From Phycisphaeraceae bacterium (GTDB taxonomy: Bacteria > Planctomycetota > Phycisphaerae > Phycisphaerales > UBA1924), in contig JAHBXK010000020.1 in the NCBI GenBank assembly GCA_019636535.1, forward strand, positions 1-60,968: a stretch of DNA of 60,968 nt, given 5' to 3'. The stretch's first letter is position 1. Every line of letters starts with the position of its first letter. A model generated the notes under the pieces. It was not told the origin of the DNA, searched no databases, and worked only from the letters and a program-made list of their open reading frames with translations. The position numbers were made by a program, and so were the translations under genes. This document shows, piece after piece, positions 1 to 7,578 of the stretch.

Positions 1-68
1 GGCAGGGGCGAGAGCATTCCGGCGTACGGGTTCGTGCGCGGGTGACGGAGACTCTCGGAGACTGCCTG

Positions 69-1304
69 GTGTTGAAGCACGCTCGCCGGTGGATGATGCA
101 AGCGCGGGGGGACCGGCTGTCCGCCTGCGACGCCCTGCGCCCCCCCACCCACGCAGGTTCGCGGTTTGGTGTGGCATCGGCATCCTGCCGATGCCGTGCC
201 GCGCTCGCACTCTTGTGCGCGCTGATTCCCACGGGGACAACCTTCGCCAATCCCATCCCGCCCTCGGGCATCCCGCTCACCCCCACCGCCATCGCCTCCG
301 GCGGGCAGATCACCGTGGATCACGGCATCGAGTTCGTCACCATCGGCGCGCCCGGCAACGCCCCGTGGATGGGGGACGGCACACCGCAGGACCGGGCCAT
401 CGGCCGCGGCGGCGTCAACTACGAGTACCGCATCGGCCGCTTCGAGGTCACCACGGCGCAGTGGGTCGAGTTCTACAACGCCGCGTTCGACCGGCCCGCT
501 GACGACCGAATCCCGCACCTGATCCCGCCCGATCACTGGGGAGCGGTCTCGACGTTTCCGAACACGCCCGGCGGTCAACGCTGGGCCGTGCCCGCCGGAA
601 GGGAGTACATCCCCGTCGGTGACATCAGTTGGCGCATGGCCGCGATCTACGCCAACTGGCTCCACAACGACAAGTCAACCAACCGCGAAGCGTTCCTCAG
701 CGGCGCGTACGACGTCAGCACCTTCGCCCCCGGCAGCCCGCCGGATCAGGAGGCCCGCTCGCCCGGCGCCAGGTTTTTCATCCCTACGTGGGACGAGTGG
801 CTCAAGGCCGCGCACTACGACCCGAACAAGAACGGACAAGATCAGGGCGGGTGGTGGACGTGGTCGAACACGACGGACACCGGCGTCATTCCCGGCCCGC
901 CCCCGAGCATCATTCCGGGTGGTGGTACCGGTGGGGCCGACGGCCAGGCCAACGCGGGCGGCTGGTGGCAAGTGCATCCCAGCCCGTCGCCCTTCGACGT
1001 CCCCCTCGGCTCCTACCCCACCGTGCAGAGCCCCTGGGGACTCCTCGACGTGGCGGGGGGAACGGCCGAGTGGACGGAGAGCATCATTTCTGGACCGGGA
1101 TTACCGCCGCTTCGTATGTATGACGGGAGCTTCTGGTTTGACGGCCCGCCCGGTCTCGATGCGATTCACTCTCGCGCCTCGGAGTTTCCAAACGTGTCCA
1201 TTTTTCAACACGGCTTCCGTGTCGCAGCCGTGGTCCCGACTCCCGGATCGATCATGGTGTTCATGATCGGCGCACACCTGTTCACACGAAGAACACGGAG
1301 GTAA
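69..1304 (+). CDS. Secreted SUMF1 (formylglycine-generating-enzyme-like) domain protein, left copy
   Basis: Roughly 411 residues. A signal peptide with hydrophobic core AALALLCALIPTG ends near TTFA, before mature NPIPPSG. The mature part is an FGE/SUMF1 fold, shown by EVTTAQWVEFYNA, ISWRMAAIYANWLH, FIPTWDEWLKAA and PWGLLDVAGGTAEWTE. Catalytic FGEs use a cysteine pair; the mature part here has no cysteine, so a structural or binding role is more likely than sulfatase activation. The C-terminus (VPTPG, hydrophobic run, RRTRR) resembles a PEP-CTERM-type surface sorting tail. I chose GTG at 69 because GGAG at 57-60 lies 8 bases upstream and lines up with the ATG context of the paralogue at 10663-11817. 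GTG 42 and ATG 93 are alternatives. A truncated copy of the paralogue's partner gene follows 3 bases later. Confidence 0.85.
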   Translation: MLKHARRWMMQARGDRLSACDALRPPTHAGSRFGVASASCRCRAALALLCALIPTGTTFANPIPPSGIPLTPTAIASGGQITVDHGIEFVTIGAPGNAPWMGDGTPQDRAIGRGGVNYEYRIGRFEVTTAQWVEFYNAAFDRPADDRIPHLIPPDHWGAVSTFPNTPGGQRWAVPAGREYIPVGDISWRMAAIYANWLHNDKSTNREAFLSGAYDVSTFAPGSPPDQEARSPGARFFIPTWDEWLKAAHYDPNKNGQDQGGWWTWSNTTDTGVIPGPPPSIIPGGGTGGADGQANAGGWWQVHPSPSPFDVPLGSYPTVQSPWGLLDVAGGTAEWTESIISGPGLPPLRMYDGSFWFDGPPGLDAIHSRASEFPNVSIFQHGFRVAAVVPTPGSIMVFMIGAHLFTRRTRR

Positions 1305-1307
1305 CCC

Positions 1308-1652
1308 ATGCGACTGTTCGGCTTTGTGCAAGCCCTGAGCCTCTTGGCTCTGGGTGGCGCGGTCTCCGCGCAATCACTCGACGCAACGATCAATGGCTCC
1401 GCAGCCAACCCCGACGTCTCGAACGGCGTTGTGACGGTGGACATCGGCAACGTCACCACCGACACCGTGGTGCACGTCTTCGACGACAGCACAACGTCCA
1501 CCATCGGCCCGTCAACTGCCCTGTCTCAGGTCATTCTCCGCGGCACGGTCTCCACCGGCGTCCGGAGCGAGGCTCGGGCGGGTGCGGTGGGGTGGTCGTC
1601 GTGTTGGTGCATCGGGCGGGTTCTACGCTTGGGCGATGACACCACCGGATGA
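1308..1652 (+). pseudogene. Truncated 5' fragment of the secreted dockerin-type protein gene
   Basis: The first 80 or so residues match the N-terminus of the large secreted protein at 7579-10658: a signal peptide with SLLALGGAVSAQ, then DTVVHVFDDSTTSTIGPS where the paralogue has DAVVHVFDDATSSTTGPS. After about position 1555 the similarity stops. The reading frame continues through unrelated GC-rich sequence and stops at 1652, inside the moxR start region. The gene sits 3 bases after the SUMF1 gene, the same order and spacing as the intact pair. I read it as the remnant left by a deletion or rearrangement that joined this operon to moxR. It could still make a short secreted peptide of 114 residues. 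Confidence 0.75.
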
Positions 1653-2799
1653 TCGATGGAAGGACTCGGGGGGAGCGGCGGCGGGGAGCGTGCGGACGGC
1701 CGACGGGGCTTCGTCTGGGCTGGAGACGGCCGCGGAGGCGGAGGAGGCGATCGCGCGGTTTCGGTCGGACGTGGAGGGGCTGCGCGGGCAGATCGGGCGG
1801 GTGATCGTGGGGCACGAGTCGGTGGTGGAGGGGGTGCTGGTGGCGATGTTCTGCTCGGGGCACGTGCTGCTGGAGGGCGTGCCGGGGCTGGGGAAGACGC
1901 TCTTGGTTCGGACGCTGGCGCGGGCGCTGGACCTTTCGTTCTCGCGGATTCAGTTCACGCCGGACCTGATGCCGGCGGACATCACGGGGACGACGATCGT
2001 GCGGGAGGTGGAGTCGGCGGCGGGTGGTGGGGGCGGTGGGGGTGGGGGGGGTGGGTCGCGTCGGGAGTTTGTGTTCGAGCCTGGGCCGGTGTTCGGGCAG
2101 ATGCTGCTGGCGGACGAGATCAACCGTGCGACGCCGAAGACGCAGAGCGCGCTGCTGGAGGCGATGCAGGAGCGGTCGGTGACGGTGGGGGGCGTGACGC
2201 ACGCGCTTCCTCGGCCGTTCTTTGTGCTGGCGACGCAGAACCCGCTGGAGCAGGAGGGGACGTATCCGCTGCCCGAAGCGCAGTTGGACCGGTTCTTCTT
2301 CAAGGTGCTGGTGGGGTATTCGTCGCGGGAGGAGTTGTCGACGATCGTGGAGCGGACGACGTCGGGAGCGCGGGCGGAGGTTGAGCGGGTGATGGACGCC
2401 GCGCGGCTGATCGAGTGTCAGCGGCTGGTGGAGCGGGGGGTGGTGACGGCGAGCGTGCGGGACTATGCGGTGCGGGCGGTGCTGGCGACGCACCCGAGGG
2501 GCGCGGGCGTGGCGGGGGGAGGGGAGAGCGCTGGGGCGGGGCGGTTTGGCACACCGATGACGGATCGGTATGTGCGCGTGGGGGCGTCGCCGCGTGCAGC
2601 GCAGGCGCTGGTGCTGGGGGCCAAGTGCCGGGCGATGATGCGAGGTCGGGCGGCGGCGGGGATCGAGGACGTGCAGGCGCTGATGCCGGACGTGTTGCGG
2701 CATCGGATCCTGTTGAACTTCGAGGCGGCGGCGGAGGGCGTGACGCCGGACCAAGTGGTGGCGAACATCGTGTCGACGCTGCCGCTCACGGTCGCGTGA
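1636..2799 (+). CDS. MoxR-family AAA+ ATPase
   Basis: About 387 residues. Walker A is GVPGLGKT near residues 80-87, Walker B is LLADEINRA near 157-165, and the sensor region QNPLEQEGTYPLPEAQLDRF is typical of MoxR proteins, which act as ATP-driven chaperones for partner proteins with VWA or DUF58 domains. ATG at 1636 was chosen; the frame is open back to 1582 but that stretch overlaps the truncated upstream gene. Between Walker A and B lies a run of about eleven glycines (DNA 2020-2060) that is not usual for the family and could be slippage-prone. No DUF58 or VWA gene is adjacent: the next gene is convergent and overlaps the stop by 14 bases. Partner genes may have been lost at the rearrangement upstream. 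Confidence 0.92.
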   Translation: MTPPDDRWKDSGGAAAGSVRTADGASSGLETAAEAEEAIARFRSDVEGLRGQIGRVIVGHESVVEGVLVAMFCSGHVLLEGVPGLGKTLLVRTLARALDLSFSRIQFTPDLMPADITGTTIVREVESAAGGGGGGGGGGGSRREFVFEPGPVFGQMLLADEINRATPKTQSALLEAMQERSVTVGGVTHALPRPFFVLATQNPLEQEGTYPLPEAQLDRFFFKVLVGYSSREELSTIVERTTSGARAEVERVMDAARLIECQRLVERGVVTASVRDYAVRAVLATHPRGAGVAGGGESAGAGRFGTPMTDRYVRVGASPRAAQALVLGAKCRAMMRGRAAAGIEDVQALMPDVLRHRILLNFEAAAEGVTPDQVVANIVSTLPLTVA

Positions 2800-4924
2800 G
2801 TGCGTCAGCGCGGTCGGGCGTGGCCCATCGCGAAAGATCGATGCGGAGTCGGCCGGGCTCGGATTGCCAGGGCGTCATGGGGCGTGGCCAGGCGCTGCGC
2901 CGGCCGCGCGGGTCGGTGCGCTCGATGCCGAGGCGGAGTGTTTGGCGCGGGCCCGTGCCGCGGACGGGGTCGGCGGGTTCGAGGCAGGAGGCGGGGATTC
3001 TGATCCAGGCGCTCCAGCGGGCGCGCGAGGTTGGCGCGGGGTTTGATTCGGTGGGGGCGGGTGGTGGCTGCGCGCTGGAGGTTCGGACGGGGGTGGTGGG
3101 GATGGTGCGCGAGTCGGACCAGCGGAGGACTTCGGCGTGCATGGCCGGGCCGGCGGGGCCTGAGGCTTGGGAGCGGCCGTCGCTGAAGACGGTGCAGGTG
3201 GCGAGGGGTGCGTAGGGCTGGCCGATCCAGATGCGGACCTGGTCGGGGGTTTGGGTTGCGGGTGTGGCGGGGGGCAGGTCGGCCTCGATGTAGAGGACCC
3301 AGGAATCGGCGTCGGCGGGGGAAGGTGGCGATGAGCGCGAGGAGAGAGGGAGCGCTGAGGCGGCGGCGTGGCGGAAGAGCATGGCGGCGAAGGGGGCATC
3401 GGCGATGGGTGGGAGCGGGCCTTCGGGGTGGGCGGTGGCGTTGGCCCACCATGATGCGAGCGACCAATCGTCGAGCATGGGGGCGATGATCAGGCCGGGG
3501 GGTTGAACTTGGAGCGTGGTGTCGAGGACACGGCGCTGGGTGCGCCACGGGCCGATGCCGACGTCGACGGGAGCGCCGAATCGCGATGGGGTTGGGCTGA
3601 CGCCGACGGGGAGGGAGAGCGAGGCGAGTTCGCCGGGCTTCATGGCGAGAACGGTTCGGCCGCGTGCGCCGGCGTCGCTGGGTGCGCCGAAGGCGGCGAG
3701 TTCGATGCTGGCGGCTGCGCCCGCGACGCCGGGGAGACGCAAGAGGCCGATGGTGGCGACGGGACGCGCGGAGGCGGCGTCGAAGAGGCCCGCATCGTCG
3801 ATGACCCATGCGCCGAGGGAGGGTTCGGACTCGATCCAGTTGGTGACGAGTGTTGCGCGGTTGGCGGGAGACTCGTTGGCGCGGAGGAGGATGGCCTTGA
3901 GGCGGTCGAGGCCTGCGAGGTTTGGGTCCCAGGCGACGGTGGCGCGCGCGGCGGGTTCTTCGGGCGTTGAGGCGAGGACGATGAGGCCGGCGAGACGGTC
4001 GCGGAGTTGGCGTTCGAGGGCGGGCTGTGTGAGGAAGAGAACGTCGAGGCCGAATGTCCACTCGTCTTCGATCTGGCGGGCGAGACGCTCGGTGACGGCG
4101 TCGGGCATGTCGCCGGCGGATCGCCAGCGCTCGTAGCCGGCAGCGCGGAGCGTGAGCCTTGCGCGCCAGCGGAGGAACGGAGAGGCGAGCGCGGGTTCGA
4201 GGGTGTCGAGGAGTCGGGCGTGGGCCTCGCGCGGGACGAGGCCTTCGGGGTCGGGCTGGGCGGGTCGGTAGGGAGGATCGAGGAGCCAGCCGATGGGGAC
4301 CCGGCGCGAGGCGAGCCAGAGGCCCTGGCCCGCGGCGTCGGTGGGCATGTCGAGAACGACGACCCACGTTCCGAAGAGGCGGGCGAGTTCGGAGCGGTCG
4401 TCGGTGCGGCGGAGGAGTTCGGCAGCGCGGTCGGCGGTGATGGAGCGCCAGGCGGAGTTGTCGGCGAGGGGCGCGACACCCGGGAAGCCGTTGAGCCAGC
4501 GTGCGGCGGGTGGGCGCGCGGGCGCGGGAACGGTGGGGTCGGCGTCGGGCCAGACGAAGTAGAGCGGGGCGGGGAGGGATCGGCCCTTGTCGAGGCGGGC
4601 GACGAGTTCGCCGGCGGCGATCTGCTCGGGGGAAGGACGTACGGGGACGATGAGGCGCTCGCCGGCCCTTGCCCAGACGATGGGTGCGGCGGCGGCGTCG
4701 AAGCGGTTGATGTAGCGGCCGGGCTCACCGACGCGGGAAGTTCGGACGGAGACGGCGGCGGCGGCGGCGGTGGAGCGCGGGGTGGAGTTTGAGCAGGCGG
4801 GGAGGGTGAAGAGGAGGGCGAGGGAGGCGAGGAGGGGGAGCGGGTGGCGGGCGGGATCGGCAAAGCGTGCGCGGCGGGCGGGGCGGGTGGAGGCGTTGAG
4901 CGGAATTTCGGTGGGGCGGGGCAA
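2786..4924 (-). CDS. Large putative lipoprotein of unknown function
   Basis: About 712 residues. An arginine-rich n-region is followed by hydrophobic LPLLASLALLFTLPAC, where LPAC is a lipobox, so the product is probably lipidated. The rest is Ala/Pro/Arg-rich with WARAGERLIVPV early and a beta-rich, tryptophan-containing C-terminal part (ARWSAWIRIPASCLEP, PGRLRIDLSRW) that is reminiscent of carbohydrate-binding folds; that resemblance is weak. The start is uncertain. TTG at 4924 has GGAGG 14 bases upstream. ATG at 4999 has no ribosome binding site, gives an over-long n-region and would overlap the divergent CBM48 gene. It ends in a 14-base convergent overlap with moxR. I do not recognise the family. 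Confidence 0.75.
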   Translation of the reverse strand: MPRPTEIPLNASTRPARRARFADPARHPLPLLASLALLFTLPACSNSTPRSTAAAAAVSVRTSRVGEPGRYINRFDAAAAPIVWARAGERLIVPVRPSPEQIAAGELVARLDKGRSLPAPLYFVWPDADPTVPAPARPPAARWLNGFPGVAPLADNSAWRSITADRAAELLRRTDDRSELARLFGTWVVVLDMPTDAAGQGLWLASRRVPIGWLLDPPYRPAQPDPEGLVPREAHARLLDTLEPALASPFLRWRARLTLRAAGYERWRSAGDMPDAVTERLARQIEDEWTFGLDVLFLTQPALERQLRDRLAGLIVLASTPEEPAARATVAWDPNLAGLDRLKAILLRANESPANRATLVTNWIESEPSLGAWVIDDAGLFDAASARPVATIGLLRLPGVAGAAASIELAAFGAPSDAGARGRTVLAMKPGELASLSLPVGVSPTPSRFGAPVDVGIGPWRTQRRVLDTTLQVQPPGLIIAPMLDDWSLASWWANATAHPEGPLPPIADAPFAAMLFRHAAASALPLSSRSSPPSPADADSWVLYIEADLPPATPATQTPDQVRIWIGQPYAPLATCTVFSDGRSQASGPAGPAMHAEVLRWSDSRTIPTTPVRTSSAQPPPAPTESNPAPTSRARWSAWIRIPASCLEPADPVRGTGPRQTLRLGIERTDPRGRRSAWPRPMTPWQSEPGRLRIDLSRWATPDRADALTRP

Positions 4925-4997
4925 GTTGGTGGCGGGATCCTCCGATAACCCCGTGCCCGCGGGGGGCGCGGGCGGGTGAAACCAGACGAGGTGTCGC

Positions 4998-5381
4998 ATG
5001 GTGCTGAGCACGGATGAGCGGTCCTTCACGTTCCGGGTGTACCTGCCCGAGGCGTCACGCGTTGAGTTGGTGGGGAGTTTCACGGCGTGGCGGACGCGGG
5101 CGATCAGGATGGAGCGGGAGGATACGGGGTGGTGGAGCGTGACGGTTGAGGTTCCGGTGGGTGACCACGATTTCTCGTACCTGGTCGATGACTCGGTGTG
5201 GATGGCGGATTACGCGGCTTCTGGCGTGAAGCGCAACCCGTTTGGCGGGTGGGTGAGCCAGATTCACGTGCCGGCGGTGGTTGAGGTGCGGAGAGCCGAG
5301 CGTGTGAGGGAGGCTGCGGTCGCGGCGGTTGCGACGGTGGTGCAGAGCGGCACGCGCGGGCGCGTGGCGGCGGCGGCGTGA
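4998..5381 (+). CDS. Glycogen-recognition (CBM48/AMPK-beta-like) domain protein
   Basis: 127 residues forming one early-set carbohydrate-binding domain. FTFRVYLPEASRVELVGSFT, TGWWSVTVEVPVGDHDFSYL and VDDSVWMADYAA follow the pattern of the AMPK-beta/CBM48 glycogen-binding module (GSFxxW, then W, then Y/F-x-VDG). There is no signal peptide and no catalytic domain, so it may be a stand-alone alpha-glucan-binding or regulatory protein in the cytoplasm. The tail after residue 95 is Ala/Val/Arg-rich and probably disordered. It diverges from the lipoprotein gene, whose promoter must lie in the same short interval or inside one of the two genes. Confidence 0.85.
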   Translation: MVLSTDERSFTFRVYLPEASRVELVGSFTAWRTRAIRMEREDTGWWSVTVEVPVGDHDFSYLVDDSVWMADYAASGVKRNPFGGWVSQIHVPAVVEVRRAERVREAAVAAVATVVQSGTRGRVAAAA

Positions 5382-5426
5382 GTCTGGGGGAGCGCGGCGG
5401 GGCGCGTGGTCTGGTAGGCTGGTTGG

Positions 5427-6914
5427 ATGATCAGCCGGTTGGGTGAGGCGCTTGGGCGGGCCTTTCGGGCGACCGCGCCGGACCCGTTTGTCATTGCGCT
5501 GTTGCTCACGCTGCTAACGGGCGTGCTGGCGGTGGGGGTGGGCTTTACCACTTTGGGAGACGTCCCGTGCGCGGGGGTGTGGAGGCGTGCGGTGATGACG
5601 ATCGACGCATGGGGAGCGATCGCCCGGCCGGATCAGGGCCTGTGGAGCCTGCTTGCGTTCGCGATGCAAATGTGTCTGGTTCTGGTCACGGGGCATGCGA
5701 TGGCCTCAGCGCCGGTGGTGCGCAGCGCGATCGAGCGTGTGGCGTCGTGGCCCGGGAACGCTCGGCAGGCGGTGGCGATGGTGGCGGTGGTGGCATGCTT
5801 CACCGGCGTGGTGAATTGGGGGCTGGGGCTGATCGTGGGGGCGCTGCTGGCGCGCGACGTGGGCGCAGCGATGCGACGGAAGGGCGTGCGCGTGCCGATG
5901 GGGTTGCTGGCCGCGGCGGGGTATTCAGCGCTGCTGGTGTGGCACGGGGGATTGTCGGGGAGTGCGCCGTTGAGCGTGACGACGGTGGGGAACGCGCTCA
6001 AGACGTTTTCGCCTGAGCAGTTGCGGGAACTGGGCGCAACGCCCGCGGGGATGTCGGCGTCGGAGGCGGCGGGGCTTGCGTGGATCGGGCTGGATCGGAC
6101 GGTTGGGTCGAGGTTGAACGTGCTGGTGACCGGCGGGCTGATCGTGCTGACGCCGCTGGTGTATGTGCTGCTGGCGCCTAGGGCGGGGCGGGATGGGGGG
6201 GAGGTGCGTGTTGAGCGAGGCACGCCGGCGGAAGAGGAGGGAGGACGGGCGCGGAGAGGGGAAGTGGGTGAGGCGGGGGAGATGGGACGCGTGCCGGACT
6301 GGTTGGAGCGGTCGGCGGTGCCGGCGGTGATCTTGGCGTCGCTGATCCTGGTGGCGACGGTGCGGTTTGCGGGTCAGATGGGGTGGGGGCGGTTCGGGCT
6401 GGACCAGATCAACGGGGTGATGCTGGCGCTCGGGCTGGTGTTGCACGGCGGGCTGCGGCCGTACGCGCTGGCGGCGGAGGAGGGCGCGCGGGCTTGCGCG
6501 GGGATCATCATCCAGTTCCCGCTGTACGCGGGGATCATGGCGATGATGGAGGCGTCGGGGCTGGTGCGGATGTTCGCGTCGGGGCTGACGGAACTGGGGA
6601 CCGAGCGGACGACGCCGGTGTTCAGTTTCGTCTCGGCGGCGGTGGTGAACGTGTTCATTCCGTCCGGGGGCGGGCAGTGGGCGGTGCAGGGACCGATCGC
6701 GCTGAGCGCGGGCTCAGCGCTGGGGATTGCGCCCGAGCGGATGGTGATGAGCGTGGCGTACGGGGATCAGTTGACGAACATGCTGCAGCCGTTCTGGGCG
6801 CTGCCGCTGCTGGCGATCACGCGGACGCGCGCGGCGGAGGTCGTTGGGTATACGTGCGTGGCGATGATCGCGGCGGGGGCGTGGATCGTGGTGTGTCTGC
6901 TGGCGACGTCGTGA
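5427..6914 (+). CDS. AtoE-type short-chain fatty acid transporter
   Basis: 495 residues with ten or more hydrophobic segments. Family signatures are APDPFVIALLLTLLTG near the N-terminus, YSALLVWHGGLSGSAPLS in the middle, and FIPSGGGQWAVQGPI plus SVAYGDQLTNMLQPFWALPL near the C-terminus. These match the AtoE/short-chain fatty acid transporter family, which imports acetoacetate, butyrate and similar acids across the inner membrane. A charged cytoplasmic loop rich in Glu, Gly and Arg lies near residues 250-290. It is 45 bases downstream of the CBM48 gene on the same strand and could be co-transcribed with it. No CoA-transferase gene is beside it, so the actual substrate is not shown. Confidence 0.9.
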   Translation: MISRLGEALGRAFRATAPDPFVIALLLTLLTGVLAVGVGFTTLGDVPCAGVWRRAVMTIDAWGAIARPDQGLWSLLAFAMQMCLVLVTGHAMASAPVVRSAIERVASWPGNARQAVAMVAVVACFTGVVNWGLGLIVGALLARDVGAAMRRKGVRVPMGLLAAAGYSALLVWHGGLSGSAPLSVTTVGNALKTFSPEQLRELGATPAGMSASEAAGLAWIGLDRTVGSRLNVLVTGGLIVLTPLVYVLLAPRAGRDGGEVRVERGTPAEEEGGRARRGEVGEAGEMGRVPDWLERSAVPAVILASLILVATVRFAGQMGWGRFGLDQINGVMLALGLVLHGGLRPYALAAEEGARACAGIIIQFPLYAGIMAMMEASGLVRMFASGLTELGTERTTPVFSFVSAAVVNVFIPSGGGQWAVQGPIALSAGSALGIAPERMVMSVAYGDQLTNMLQPFWALPLLAITRTRAAEVVGYTCVAMIAAGAWIVVCLLATS

Positions 6915-6965
6915 ACAGCGCGAGAGCGCATTGAGCGCGCAGGTGGATGCTGCCGGTGCGTGGCG

Positions 6966-7322
6966 TCAGGGTGTTGAGCCGCTGCTCGATGCGGCCGCGA
7001 CACCGAGGATGAGCACCACGACCACGAAGTAGATGATGGCCAGCACGATCCCGATGGCGGCGAGGATGATGGAGATGATGGAGCAGATCTTGCCGGCCTG
7101 GGTGTTGGAACGGCCGGCGGGGTCCATGATGCCGGCGTCCATCTCGGCGAGGTCGGCCTTTGCCATGACCCAGCCGATGATGCCGAGCAGGAAGCCGATG
7201 CCGCAGCCGAAGCCGAGGACGAGCGAGAGGATGCCGAGCGTGAGGATGGTTCCGCCGCGATGGGGCTTGAGGCCTGATTGCGTGAACGGGTTGGCGGGCG
7301 GAGGGGGTTGGAACTGTGTCAT
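6966..7322 (-). CDS. DUF4190-like small membrane protein
   Basis: 118 residues. A proline-rich cytoplasmic start (QFQPPPPANPFT) is followed by two hydrophobic hairpins. The first is TILTLGILSLVLGFGCGIGFLLGIIGWVMAK; the second begins KICSIISIILAAIGIVL and runs through a valine-rich segment. The linker AEMDAGIMDPAGRSNTQAGK between them is typical of the DUF4190 family of small two-to-four-span proteins found widely in planctomycetes and actinobacteria. The role is unknown. The gene is convergent with the AtoE transporter gene and stands alone. Confidence 0.8.
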   Translation of the reverse strand: MTQFQPPPPANPFTQSGLKPHRGGTILTLGILSLVLGFGCGIGFLLGIIGWVMAKADLAEMDAGIMDPAGRSNTQAGKICSIISIILAAIGIVLAIIYFVVVVLILGVAAASSSGSTP

Positions 7323-7504
7323 GGTGTCGGCTCGCGTGGCTCGGTGAACGTCGCGCTGGGTGTTTCAGCGCGGTGGTTTTGTTCGGGGTGGAGCGGGTGC
7401 GGTCGGAGCGTTTCGTACAGTAGAACATGGCCGGGCGTGCGCGTCAACACGAGGGGAAGGGGGAGAAGCGTGTGGAGGCGGCATCGCTGGGGGCCAAATG
7501 GAAA

Positions 7505-7529
7505 GGGGCGGGCCGAAGTGGCCCGCCCC
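7505..7529 (-). terminator. Intrinsic terminator of the secreted-protein operon
   Basis: A perfect 10-bp stem, GGGGCGGGCC pairing with GGCCCGCCCC around a five-base loop. On the minus strand a T-containing tract (TTTCCATTT) follows the stem. It lies 50-75 bases past the stop codon of the gene ending at 7579, where a minus-strand terminator is expected. The 180 bases between it and the start of the small membrane protein show no other gene. Confidence 0.8.
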
Positions 7530-7578
7530 GTGTGCGTGTTGCTTGGGAGAGGTGCTCGTTGAGGTTCGGCGATCGTGG

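Noticed and set aside
3640..4863. Serine/proline-rich open frame overlapping the large lipoprotein gene
   Set aside because: It has a composition expected from another frame of the same strand, no signal peptide and no domain.
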